Shown: positions 1 through 6,248, numbered from the stretch's first letter. The stretch: DNA of 6,461 bases from Fimenecus sp045611635 (GCA_045611635.1 JAZKXL010000046.1:1-6461); one strand, 5' to 3'. Made by a program: numbers and translations. The notes: generated by a model not told the origin, from the letters alone.

Positions 1-346
1 GGATTTGCATGTTTTTGTCTTTTAAAAGCCATGCAGGAAGTCCGCCAAAATCCCATTCAGCACAAATATATGGACCAGGTCTTACAATACAATAAAGACC
101 AACCTTTTGAGCAGTTTTTACGAATCTTTCAATGTCAAGAATACCGTCAAAATGAAATTCGCCCGGTTTTGGCTCGTGAAGATTCCAACAAGTATATGTT
201 TCAACTGTGTTGAATCCTGCCAACTTAAGTTTTGTAAGACGGTCTTCCCAGTATTCAGGCACAGTACGGAAATAGTGCATAGCACCTGAGTAAATTTTAA
301 TTGGGTTACCATCAATATAAAATTCCTTGTTTTTAATTTCAAACAT
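1..346 (-). CDS. Glycoside hydrolase family 35 beta-galactosidase, N-terminal part (runs off left edge)
   Basis: The first 115 residues of a beta-galactosidase that removes terminal beta-linked galactose from oligosaccharides or glycans. The frame stays open to the window edge. Family-defining stretches are visible: YSGAMHYFR (residues 19-27) at the first strand of the TIM barrel, TYTCWNLHEPKPGEF (50-64), and RPGPYICAEWDFGGLPAWL (89-107). These are classic GH35 substrate-pocket segments. The catalytic acid/base (GGPIIxxQxENEY region) and the nucleophile lie further on and cannot be seen. There is no signal peptide: the protein starts directly with a beta-strand (MFEIKNKEFYIDG), so it is probably cytoplasmic and acts on imported sugars. 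The ATG at 346 follows GGTGAGG at about 8 bases. It is the fourth gene of the minus-strand operon, 17 bases after the DUF4375-like gene. The family call is firm; the exact substrate is not known. Confidence 0.9.
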   Translation of the reverse strand, partial: MFEIKNKEFYIDGNPIKIYSGAMHYFRTVPEYWEDRLTKLKLAGFNTVETYTCWNLHEPKPGEFHFDGILDIERFVKTAQKVGLYCIVRPGPYICAEWDFGGLPAWLLKDKNMQI

Positions 347-363
347 GTTATTTACCTCACCAA

Positions 364-765
364 TTAAGATTCTATAAGCTCATTCGCATAGTTTTGAAAT
401 ATTTCTACAAGCAAATGCTCGTTATCATAAAACACCTTATCGCACTCATGAATTTTGTTTTCAGTATCAGCATTTTCTTCATTTATAAGCACAAGATAAT
501 GTGAATATGCAGTTTGAAGATTTTCTTTAAGCACGTCGGGTAAGTTTTTGCAAATGTTGTTAACTGCTTTTTCAACATTTCCCCAATAAGCAATGTTAAG
601 GAAAAATCTTGTATGACCACCATTATTCAACTCGTTATCGTATGTCATAAGAGTGTTATATGGCTCATCAACTTGCTCTTGGCGCCACATTTCCCAAAGA
701 AAATCAAGTTTCATTTCTTCTTCAGTTTTCATCTCTTTTTTCTTAAAGATATCAAAAAGTCCCAT
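364..765 (-). CDS. Small DUF4375/DMP19-like protein of unknown function
   Basis: A 133-residue soluble protein with no signal peptide or membrane segment. After a basic N-terminus (MGLFDIFKKKEMK) it is predicted to be mostly helical. The central segment around residues 40-60 (LMTYDNELNNGGHTRFFLN), followed by a helix with AVNNICKNLPD, resembles the 'E-x-N-G-G-x-x-x-F-F' core of DUF4375 (DMP19-like) proteins. That family has no firmly established bacterial function, and the match is from memory of the motif, so it is moderate. The ATG at 765 begins 3 bases after the methyltransferase stop. Its Shine-Dalgarno (GAAAGGAAG) lies inside the last codons of that upstream gene, which suggests translational coupling. 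The GH35 gene follows 17 bases downstream. Nothing in the sequence links it functionally to either neighbour. Confidence 0.8.
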   Translation of the reverse strand: MGLFDIFKKKEMKTEEEMKLDFLWEMWRQEQVDEPYNTLMTYDNELNNGGHTRFFLNIAYWGNVEKAVNNICKNLPDVLKENLQTAYSHYLVLINEENADTENKIHECDKVFYDNEHLLVEIFQNYANELIES

Positions 766-768
766 AAT

Positions 769-1920
769 TTACTTCCTTTCAATTAAACATACACACTCAA
801 CATGGTCGGTGTGAGGGAACATATCTACAGGTTGAATTTTTTTCACTTTGTATCCATTTTTAGAAAGATACATTAAATCCCTTGCAAGTGTTTCAGGATT
901 ACAACTTACATAAACCACTTTTTTAGGATTAAGTTTTACAAGGGAAGAAAGAAATGGAATATCACTACCTGCACGAGCAGGGTCCATAATAACTGCATCA
1001 ATTTTTTCGTTGCTGTTTGCTAAATCAACCAAAAATTTGCCTGCATCAGCGGTAAAGAATTTTACATTTTCAATTCCGTTAAGCTTAGCATTTTCTTTAG
1101 CATCTTTTACAGCATCTTTGTTGATTTCAACACCTAAAACGCTTTTTACGTTTTTACTTGCAATAAGCCCAATTGTACCTGTGCCACAATAAGCGTCAAT
1201 AATTTGTTCATCACCTTTAAAATCAGCATATTCAAGTGCTTTATTATAAAGGATTTCAGTTTGCACAGGGTTGATTTGATAAAACGCTTTTGGTGAAATG
1301 CGGAATTTAAGCCCACACAATTCTTCCGTGATTTTTCCGTCACCATAAAGAACTTCGCTTTTGTCACCTAATACCATACTTGTAAATTTGTTGTTGATAT
1401 TTTGCACAATAGTTGTGATTTCAGGGTGCCTGCCAACAAGTGCATTTACAAAAGAGCGTTTTGATGGAAATTGTGGAGTGGCAGTGACAAGCACTACCAT
1501 AACTTCGCCACTACGAAAAGCAGTTTTTACAAGCACATGGCGTAAAAATCCTTGTCTAGTATTTTCATCATAAGGTTTCAACTTAAAGCTTTTCATTAGT
1601 TTTTTAACTGTGTTTGCAATTTCATCGGCTTTTGGGTCAGTAAGCATACATCTTTCAATATCAACAATCTTATGTGTTGATGACTGATACACACCTGCAA
1701 TAATTTGGTTGTTTCTACCACGGCCAAAAGCATATTGTGCCTTGTTGCGATAATTATATGGATTTTCCATTCCAATAATTTCATTCACATGACAAAACTT
1801 GCCTAAGAGTTTAATAACTTTAACTTGCTTATGCTGTAGTTGTTCCTTATATGAAAGATTTAATAACTGACACCCACCACACTTTTTTGCATGTGGGCAA
1901 ATTTGTTTTGATTTATTCAT
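769..1920 (-). CDS. rlmD: 23S rRNA uracil-C5-methyltransferase, RlmD/RumA family, lacking the TRAM domain
   Basis: An S-adenosylmethionine-dependent enzyme that methylates C5 of a uridine in structured RNA, in this family usually 23S rRNA U1939 and/or U747. Visible parts in the 383 residues: Fe-S cysteines C8, C14, C17 (CPHAKKCGGC) and C91 (IERCML); the SAM loop DAYCGTGTIGL (242-252); DPARAG (313-318); catalytic nucleophile C340 in SCNPETLARD; and general base E375 in DMFPHTDHVECVCLIER. The C340-E375 spacing of 35 equals that of C389 and E424 in E. coli RumA. Many family members have 430-460 residues because of an N-terminal TRAM RNA-binding domain. Here the Fe-S motif begins at residue 8, so that domain is absent. 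The ATG at 1920 lies 2 bases after the stop of the preceding gene, with a weak AGG-type ribosome site inside that gene's end. The family is near certain; which uridine is modified, and which of the clostridial paralogues this is, cannot be told. Confidence 0.93.
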   Translation of the reverse strand: MNKSKQICPHAKKCGGCQLLNLSYKEQLQHKQVKVIKLLGKFCHVNEIIGMENPYNYRNKAQYAFGRGRNNQIIAGVYQSSTHKIVDIERCMLTDPKADEIANTVKKLMKSFKLKPYDENTRQGFLRHVLVKTAFRSGEVMVVLVTATPQFPSKRSFVNALVGRHPEITTIVQNINNKFTSMVLGDKSEVLYGDGKITEELCGLKFRISPKAFYQINPVQTEILYNKALEYADFKGDEQIIDAYCGTGTIGLIASKNVKSVLGVEINKDAVKDAKENAKLNGIENVKFFTADAGKFLVDLANSNEKIDAVIMDPARAGSDIPFLSSLVKLNPKKVVYVSCNPETLARDLMYLSKNGYKVKKIQPVDMFPHTDHVECVCLIERK

Positions 1921-1922
1921 AG

Positions 1923-2240
1923 TTAACCTATTTTTCTTCCGTTTTTGATTTCGAACTTGCCAAAGAAAGGCACTTTAATATATCCAATAAATGTGGTATC
2001 GCTTGTAAACTCTACAAAAATTTGAACAGTAACCTTGCCCATAAGTTCAATATCGGCTTTACCACTTAGTGTATTACCTTTTTCCACTATATTGTAAACG
2101 GTAAAATTTGGAATGGTTTTTATAGATTCAGTTTCAACTGAAAAAGCGTATTCACCATTGTTGTCAGTAATTTCAACAATAGCGCTACCGCTAATCATAG
2201 ACGTTTCAACAGTGCCTGTCCATTTACCTAAACCAATCAT
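1923..2240 (-). CDS. Unrecognised 105-residue beta-rich protein, first gene of the minus-strand operon
   Basis: I do not recognise this protein. It has no signal peptide, membrane helix, cysteine or obvious catalytic motif. Its composition alternates hydrophobic and polar residues with glycines at turns (GKWTGTVE, SGSAIVEITDNNGEYAFSVE, SGKADIEL, PFFGKFEI), suggesting a small all-beta barrel or sandwich. SGSAIVEI (residues 17-24) and SGKADIEL (59-66) look like two copies of one strand-turn unit. The open frame reaches back to a TTG at 2246, but GGAGG at 2249-2253 would then sit only 2 bases away. The ATG at 2240 lies 8 bases from that site and is preferred. It is the promoter-proximal gene and ends 2 bases before the methyltransferase start, so the two are surely co-transcribed. 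Coding status is supported by the promoter, strong ribosome site and packing; the function is unknown. Confidence 0.8.
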   Translation of the reverse strand: MIGLGKWTGTVETSMISGSAIVEITDNNGEYAFSVETESIKTIPNFTVYNIVEKGNTLSGKADIELMGKVTVQIFVEFTSDTTFIGYIKVPFFGKFEIKNGRKIG

Positions 2241-2248
2241 CTTCAAAA

Positions 2249-2253
2249 CCTCC
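2249..2253 (-). promoter_or_regulatory. Ribosome binding site that fixes the start of the 105-residue gene
   Basis: GGAGG on the minus strand, 8 bases before ATG 2240 and only 2 bases before the upstream in-frame TTG at 2246. The spacing supports the ATG as the true start. Confidence 0.75.
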
Positions 2254-2269
2254 GCAGTTTACTAATGTA

Positions 2270-2298
2270 ATTTTAACATTCACAAACAAAAATGTAAA
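2270..2298 (-). promoter_or_regulatory. Sigma-A-type promoter of the minus-strand operon
   Basis: On the minus strand TTTACA (2298-2293) is separated by exactly 17 bases from TAAAAT (2275-2270). Transcription would begin near 2263, leaving a leader of roughly 20 bases that contains only the GGAGG ribosome site. It faces away from the capD-type promoter at 2340, so the two units share a short divergent control region. No operator-like inverted repeat was seen between them. Confidence 0.6.
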
Positions 2299-2339
2299 GC
2301 AAAACAATAAAATAATACATAAATAGGTTATACTTTTCG

Positions 2340-2368
2340 TTGACAATGCTTGCAAATAAGAGTAAAAT
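2340..2368 (+). promoter_or_regulatory. Sigma-A-type promoter of the nucleotide-sugar dehydratase / ilvE unit
   Basis: TTGACA (2340-2345), a 17-base spacer and TAAAAT (2363-2368): five of six -10 bases and all six -35 bases match consensus. Expected transcription start is near 2375, giving a leader of about 28 bases before TTG 2403. The -35 box overlaps the TTG at 2340 that begins the longest open frame, and the ATG at 2346 lies between the two boxes, so neither could serve as a start codon on this transcript. Confidence 0.75.
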
Positions 2369-2390
2369 AAATACTAATAATGATTTTAAT

Positions 2391-2396
2391 GAGGTG
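2391..2396 (+). promoter_or_regulatory. Ribosome binding site that fixes the start of the dehydratase gene
   Basis: GAGGTG followed after 6 bases by TTG 2403. The upstream in-frame candidates (TTG 2340, ATG 2346) have no comparable site. The out-of-frame ATG at 2389 overlaps the site itself. Confidence 0.65.
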
Positions 2397-2402
2397 AATT
2401 TT

Positions 2403-4271
2403 TTGAGCAAATTTTTTACCCGTTCAAGAATACAGCAATCATTAATGATTGCATTTGATATTTTAATAGTAAATGGTTCGTATTTTCTTTCATTATATCT
2501 TCACAACTTTTTCAAGTTGTATGAAAGTGATATTAATAGACTTGTAGTGCGAATACCTTATGTAACTATAGTTTATATTGGACTTTTCCTTGCTAGAAAG
2601 TTGTATAAAAATTTATGGAAGTATATGGGCTTCTATGAACTTACAAATACAGTTCTTTGTGCAGGGTTTGGTACAGCAGTGTGCTTTATAATTGATTATG
2701 TGTGCATGAAGTCCGGTTACCTTTTTGGTATAAATTGTCCTCCTTTTGCTGTATATGTTGAGGCGTTTTTATTCATTTGCTGCTTTAGCGCAGGTGTAAG
2801 AACATTATATAAAGCATATCGTGCAATGCGTTCCGATAAAAACCGCCGTCGCGGTGTAGCAAACAAGCGCATTATGATTATCGGTGCAGGCGATATGGCA
2901 AACGCAGTTCTTTATGAAATGAGTATTTCAGGTTATAAGTTCGGCTCTCCTGTTGTAATAGTTGATGATGATGCAAGAAAACAAAAACTTAGAATACGTG
3001 GCATTCCTGTTGCAGGTGGAATTGAGGATATTCCTAACCTTGTTAAGCTTTATGATGTAAATGAGATTATTTATTGTATTCCATCAGCAACTGCTGAGCG
3101 TAAACGCGAAATTCTTGAAGTAGCAATGTCAACGGGTTGCAACCTTAAGACTGCTCCTAATATTGATGAACTTGGCGGTCCTAATAAATCATATACCGAT
3201 AAAATTCGTAAGGTTGATGTTCTCGACTTGCTTTCACGCCCTGAGGTTAAGCTTGACCCTGATGTTTGTAAATATGTTACGGGTGAAACTGTACTTGTAA
3301 CAGGCGGTGGCGGCTCAATTGGTAGTGAACTTTGTCGCCAAATTGCAAAATACAATCCTGAAAAAATCGTTATTTTTGATATTTACGAAAATAACGCTTT
3401 TACACTTAAAAATTCACTTGATAGAAAATATTGTGGTGCTCCTCAAATTGAAATTCGTATCGGCTCAGTACGTGATTTAAATAGACTTCGTGAAATTTTT
3501 GAAGAGTTTAATCCATCATCAGTTTTCCACGCTGCAGCACATAAACATGTGCCACTTATGGAAGATAGTCCTTATGAAGCAGTTAAAAACAACATTCTAG
3601 GTACATATAATACTGCATTTTGTGCAAATGAATATGGAGTACGTAATTTTGTGCTTCTTTCAACTGATAAAGCAGTTAACCCAACAAATGTTATGGGTGC
3701 TACAAAGCGTGTGTGCGAACTTGTAGTTCAGCATTTTAGTAAGATTACAAAAGGTACAAAATTCGCAGCAGTTCGTTTCGGTAATGTTCTTGGCTCAAAT
3801 GGTAGTGTTATTCCAATTTTTAAAGAACAACTTGAGCAGGGTGGCCCTATTACAGTTACACATCCTGATATTACCCGTTACTTTATGACAATTCCTGAAG
3901 CAAGCCAACTTGTTGTACAAGCAGGCGGTCTTGCAAAGGGTGGCGAAATTTTTGTTCTTGATATGGGTGAGCCAGTTAAAATTGTTTCACTTGCTGAAAA
4001 CCTTATTCGCCTTTCAGGGTTTGAACCATATAAAGATATAGAAATTCAATTTACAGGTCTTCGTCCAGGTGAAAAACTTTATGAAGAACTTTCAATGGAA
4101 GAAGAACTTGACGAAAGACAAAAAACAGGTAACGACAAAATCTTTGTTACAAAACCATTGGCTATTGATGATGAACAACTTGAAAGAGATATTCAAGCAA
4201 TTGCTGACCTTAAACCTGATGAGGTAAGAACATATCTTAAACGCCTTGTTCCAAATTATAGACCAAAATAA
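2403..4271 (+). CDS. Membrane-anchored nucleotide-sugar 4,6-dehydratase (CapD/WbpM/PglF type)
   Basis: Probably converts UDP-GlcNAc to UDP-2-acetamido-2,6-dideoxy-4-hexulose at the inner face of the membrane, the first step to bacillosamine- or fucosamine-type sugars for capsule, wall glycan or protein glycosylation. From TTG 2403 it has 622 residues, the normal size for the long form. Four hydrophobic helices lie near residues 13-34, 48-67, 79-100 and 114-135. A first Rossmann unit follows (IMIIGAGD, from 157), then the catalytic extended-SDR domain with the NAD loop TGGGGSIG (300-307), HAAAHKHVPLME (376-387), the active-site stretch TDKAVNPTNVMGATK (421-435), RFGNVLGSNGSVIP and TGLRPGEKLYEEL. 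As in Campylobacter PglF, the usual SDR tyrosine is methionine (M431), with T421, D422, K423 and K435 in the matching places. The longest frame begins at 2340 but lies on promoter boxes; GAGGTG 6 bases before TTG 2403 decides the start. ilvE follows in the same direction. The family is clear; the exact sugar substrate is inferred. Confidence 0.92.
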   Translation: MSKFFTRSRIQQSLMIAFDILIVNGSYFLSLYLHNFFKLYESDINRLVVRIPYVTIVYIGLFLARKLYKNLWKYMGFYELTNTVLCAGFGTAVCFIIDYVCMKSGYLFGINCPPFAVYVEAFLFICCFSAGVRTLYKAYRAMRSDKNRRRGVANKRIMIIGAGDMANAVLYEMSISGYKFGSPVVIVDDDARKQKLRIRGIPVAGGIEDIPNLVKLYDVNEIIYCIPSATAERKREILEVAMSTGCNLKTAPNIDELGGPNKSYTDKIRKVDVLDLLSRPEVKLDPDVCKYVTGETVLVTGGGGSIGSELCRQIAKYNPEKIVIFDIYENNAFTLKNSLDRKYCGAPQIEIRIGSVRDLNRLREIFEEFNPSSVFHAAAHKHVPLMEDSPYEAVKNNILGTYNTAFCANEYGVRNFVLLSTDKAVNPTNVMGATKRVCELVVQHFSKITKGTKFAAVRFGNVLGSNGSVIPIFKEQLEQGGPITVTHPDITRYFMTIPEASQLVVQAGGLAKGGEIFVLDMGEPVKIVSLAENLIRLSGFEPYKDIEIQFTGLRPGEKLYEELSMEEELDERQKTGNDKIFVTKPLAIDDEQLERDIQAIADLKPDEVRTYLKRLVPNYRPK

Positions 4272-4299
4272 AACAATAAATTATTTGAATTCACATATT

Positions 4300-4303
4300 G
4301 GAG
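4300..4303 (+). promoter_or_regulatory. Ribosome binding site that fixes the ilvE start
   Basis: GGAG in TTGGAGATG, 9 bases before ATG 4313. The in-frame TTG at 4298 overlaps this site, so it is unlikely to be the start. Confidence 0.6.
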
Positions 4304-4312
4304 ATGTCACAA

Positions 4313-5377
4313 ATGCAAATCAAAATTGAAAAAACAACAACACCAAAAGCAAAACCTGATGGTAAGAATTTAGGTTTCGGTCATATTTTCACAGACCATA
4401 TGTTTGTTATGGATTATGATGAGGGTATGGGTTGGCACGACGCAAGAGTAGTACCATATCAACCACTTTCACTTGACCCATCAGCGCTTGTTTTCCACTA
4501 TGCTCAAGAATGTTTTGAAGGGCTTAAAGCATATCGTCTTGCTGACGGAAGCGTTCAACTTTTCCGTCCTGATAAAAACGCTGAAAGAATGCAGTCAACT
4601 CATGACCGCCTTTGTATTCCACAAATTCCTGTTGCCGATTTTGTAGATGCAGTTAAAGCGCTTGTTTCAGTTGATAAAGACTGGGTACCATCAGAACCAG
4701 ATACAAGTCTTTACATTCGTCCATTTACAATTGCAACTGAGCCAATTCTTGGTGTTAAAGCATCAGCAAAATATCAGTTCATTATAATTTGTTCACCATC
4801 AGGTGCATACTATGCTGAGGGTCTTAACCCTGTTAAGATTTACGTTGAAGAAGAGTTTGTTCGTGCTTGCCCAGGTGGTACAGGCGCTATTAAATGTGGC
4901 GGTAACTATGCAGCATCAATGGCAGCAGGTGAAAAAGCACATAAGCTCGGCTATTCACAAGTTCTTTGGCTTGATGGCGTTGAAAGAAAGTATGTTGAAG
5001 AAGTTGGCGCTATGAACATTATGTTCAAACTCAACGGCGAAATCTACACAGCAGCAACATCAGGTACAGTTCTTCCTGGTATTACAAGAATGAGTTGTAT
5101 TGAAGTTCTTAAAAACTGGGGCTATAAAGTAAACGAAGGTAAACTTGCTATTGACACAGTTATGGAAGCAGGTAAAAACGGTACTTTGGAAGAAGTTTTC
5201 GGTACAGGTACTGCAGCAGTTATCTCTCCTGTTGGTTCACTTCGTTATAAAGATGATGTTGTTGAAATTAACAATTTTGAAATCGGTGAACTTACACAAC
5301 GTCTTTACGATACTCTTACAGGCATTCAATACGGCAAAATTGAAGACACATTCGGTTGGACAGTAAAAGTTGACTAA
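4313..5377 (+). CDS. ilvE: Branched-chain amino acid aminotransferase
   Basis: A cytoplasmic PLP enzyme of fold type IV that interconverts leucine, isoleucine and valine with their 2-oxo acids using 2-oxoglutarate/glutamate; it is the last step of branched-chain synthesis. The sequence runs in register with long bacterial IlvE proteins of the Bacillus YbgE/YwaA group along its whole length. From ATG 4313 it has 354 residues. Visible features: FGHIFTDHMFVMDY near the N-terminus, FHYAQECFEGLKAYR (61-75), RPFTIATEPILGV (136-148), the PLP-binding lysine K194 in GTGAIKCGGNYAAS, the cofactor-contacting glutamate in YVEEVGAMN, and phosphate-binding GITR and GTGTAAVISPVG. The redox CXXC pair of human mitochondrial BCAT is absent. 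The frame extends to TTG 4298, but TTGGAGATG there is the ribosome site (GGAG 9 bases before ATG 4313). It lies 41 bases after the dehydratase stop with no terminator between, so the two are probably co-transcribed. There is no T-box leader. Confidence 0.95.
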   Translation: MQIKIEKTTTPKAKPDGKNLGFGHIFTDHMFVMDYDEGMGWHDARVVPYQPLSLDPSALVFHYAQECFEGLKAYRLADGSVQLFRPDKNAERMQSTHDRLCIPQIPVADFVDAVKALVSVDKDWVPSEPDTSLYIRPFTIATEPILGVKASAKYQFIIICSPSGAYYAEGLNPVKIYVEEEFVRACPGGTGAIKCGGNYAASMAAGEKAHKLGYSQVLWLDGVERKYVEEVGAMNIMFKLNGEIYTAATSGTVLPGITRMSCIEVLKNWGYKVNEGKLAIDTVMEAGKNGTLEEVFGTGTAAVISPVGSLRYKDDVVEINNFEIGELTQRLYDTLTGIQYGKIEDTFGWTVKVD

Positions 5378-5390
5378 TTAAAACAAAATT

Positions 5391-5419
5391 AAAAGACCAC
5401 CAAATTGGTGGTCTTTTTT
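5391..5419 (+). terminator. Bidirectional rho-independent terminator
   Basis: AAAAGACCACC (5391-5401) pairs perfectly with GGTGGTCTTTT (5407-5417) around a 5-base AAATT loop, and is followed by a T-run to 5419. It starts 13 bases after the ilvE stop. Read on the minus strand the same hairpin ends in TTTTAATTTTG and lies just past the stop of the convergent kinase-like gene at 5425, so it probably ends both transcripts. Confidence 0.9.
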
Positions 5420-5424
5420 GTTAA

Positions 5425-6060
5425 TTAGTTATAATTCATTCCAAACAATTCAACATATACAGGAGAAAGTCTATCATTAATTAATGAATAAAAATCAATT
5501 TCTTTTAATTCTTTATAATTTTTTGCCTTTTGAAAAAGCATAATAGCGCGAGTGCCTGTAGGTGAGTGCTCAATAAAAAATCTACCATTTGATTTTTCAC
5601 AAACACTACGTACAAAGCCAAGTCCTTTTCCGATATCGTTGTTTATGAATGCACCTCCACTTTGAACCTCTAGACTAATGTAATTTTTAAGTTCAATAGT
5701 TTTAATAGTTATAAGTTTTTCATAGCTGTGCAAATATGCATTTGAAATTAAATTGAGTAGTGATTTTATTAAGAATCGTTGATTACAAATAGCAGGGGAG
5801 GTGTCATTACCACAATAAATAATAGATACACCGGTTTCGGTGAAAATAACATCACAAGCAAGTGAAATGCTTTCGGCAAGTTTTGAGATGTTCACAACTT
5901 CATTATCAAAATCTATATTAGAATTTAACTCAATTTGTCGCAAAGTTTTATATTGCTCACGAAGACTAGACTTGTCCCCGTTTGAAAAACATCTATCAAA
6001 AAGTATTTGTAAATGTTCACGCTCATTGTTTTTGCAAGGATTAGTGCTCTCAAAGTGCAT
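5425..6060 (-). CDS. Orphan histidine-kinase-like ATPase-domain protein, degenerate
   Basis: A 211-residue soluble protein resembling the cytoplasmic C-terminal half of a sensor histidine kinase. Residues about 10-60 are helical and look like a reduced dimerisation region (LREQYKTLRQIEL), but no HExxxP box is present. From about 60 the HATPase fold follows: N-box LIKSLLNLISNAYLHS (98-113, with N107 in the expected magnesium-binding place), an eroded G1 box LEVQSGGAFI (130-139) where the usual D-x-G-x-G is missing its aspartate, then GKGLGFVRSV (144-153) and GTRAIMLF (169-176). About 35 unfamiliar residues end the protein. No membrane segment or sensor domain is seen, and no response regulator is adjacent. 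ATG 6060 is chosen because GGGAGGTG sits 7 bases before it; the ATG at 6075 overlaps that site. It could be a phosphorelay helper, anti-sigma-like regulator or decayed kinase; activity is unproven. Confidence 0.72.
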   Translation of the reverse strand: MHFESTNPCKNNEREHLQILFDRCFSNGDKSSLREQYKTLRQIELNSNIDFDNEVVNISKLAESISLACDVIFTETGVSIIYCGNDTSPAICNQRFLIKSLLNLISNAYLHSYEKLITIKTIELKNYISLEVQSGGAFINNDIGKGLGFVRSVCEKSNGRFFIEHSPTGTRAIMLFQKAKNYKELKEIDFYSLINDRLSPVYVELFGMNYN

Positions 6061-6066
6061 TTTTAC

Positions 6067-6072
6067 ACCTCC
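6067..6072 (-). promoter_or_regulatory. Ribosome binding site that fixes the start of the kinase-like gene
   Basis: GGGAGG on the minus strand, 7 bases before ATG 6060. The longer in-frame ATG at 6075 runs directly into this site, so it cannot use it. Confidence 0.75.
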
Positions 6073-6084
6073 CATATTATAAAT

Positions 6085-6113
6085 TTTATACCCATTTTGC
6101 CTGAATATTCATA
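6085..6113 (-). promoter_or_regulatory. Possible weak promoter of the kinase-like gene
   Basis: On the minus strand TATAAA (6090-6085) is a fair -10 box, with ATGAAT (6113-6108) 17 bases upstream as a poor -35 (three of six bases). The -10 lies in a perfect 13-base AT palindrome, TATAAATTTTATA (6078-6090). Other registers (TAAAAT 6088-6083, TATAAT 6081-6076) are possible but have no better -35. This is a tentative call; a promoter must exist here but its exact place is unsure. Confidence 0.3.
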
Positions 6114-6170
6114 GAAATTTATGCCACTTGACAAAAAATTCACAAAATTCCAGTTTTTTCAAAAATACTA

Positions 6171-6199
6171 TTGCATATTTGTTCAAAAAGATATAAAAT
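6171..6199 (+). promoter_or_regulatory. Sigma-A-type promoter of gap
   Basis: TTGCAT (6171-6176), a 17-base spacer and TAAAAT (6194-6199) within an AT-rich stretch. Transcription would start near 6206, leaving about 50 bases of AT-rich leader before ATG 6256. A TTGACA at 6128-6133 has no -10 box at proper distance and is not used in this call. Confidence 0.55.
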
Positions 6200-6242
6200 A
6201 ATACTGCACTAATGCGAAATAATATTAGTAATAATTTTTTTT

Positions 6243-6248
6243 GGAGGA
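6243..6248 (+). promoter_or_regulatory. Strong ribosome binding site of gap
   Basis: GGAGGA with about 8 bases to ATG 6256, preceded by a run of eight T's that keeps the leader unstructured. It is one of the strongest sites in the window, in keeping with a highly expressed glycolytic gene. Confidence 0.8.

Noticed and set aside
31..342. Plus-strand and alternative minus-strand open frames over the left edge
   Set aside because: They are shadows of the GH35 frame, whose protein carries unmistakable family motifs.
4272..4312. T-box or attenuator controlling ilvE
   Set aside because: The 41-base gap is far too short for a T-box, and no stable hairpin or terminator is present.
4298..5377. The aminotransferase as the sugar aminotransferase acting after the dehydratase
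   Set aside because: Its sequence is a full-length match to branched-chain amino acid aminotransferases (fold type IV), not to the DegT/PglE family that aminates keto-sugars.
5391..5419. Inverted repeat as part of a mobile element or attachment site
   Set aside because: A single perfect hairpin followed by a T-run between convergent genes is fully explained as a terminator.
5840..6082. Plus-strand 80-residue open frame
   Set aside because: It lies antisense to the kinase-like gene, has no ribosome site and shows no family motif.
6128..6133. TTGACA as the -35 box of gap
   Set aside because: At spacings of 16-18 bases the downstream sequence (CCAGTT, CAGTTT, AGTTTT) is not a -10 box. TTGCAT/TAAAAT further on is better placed.
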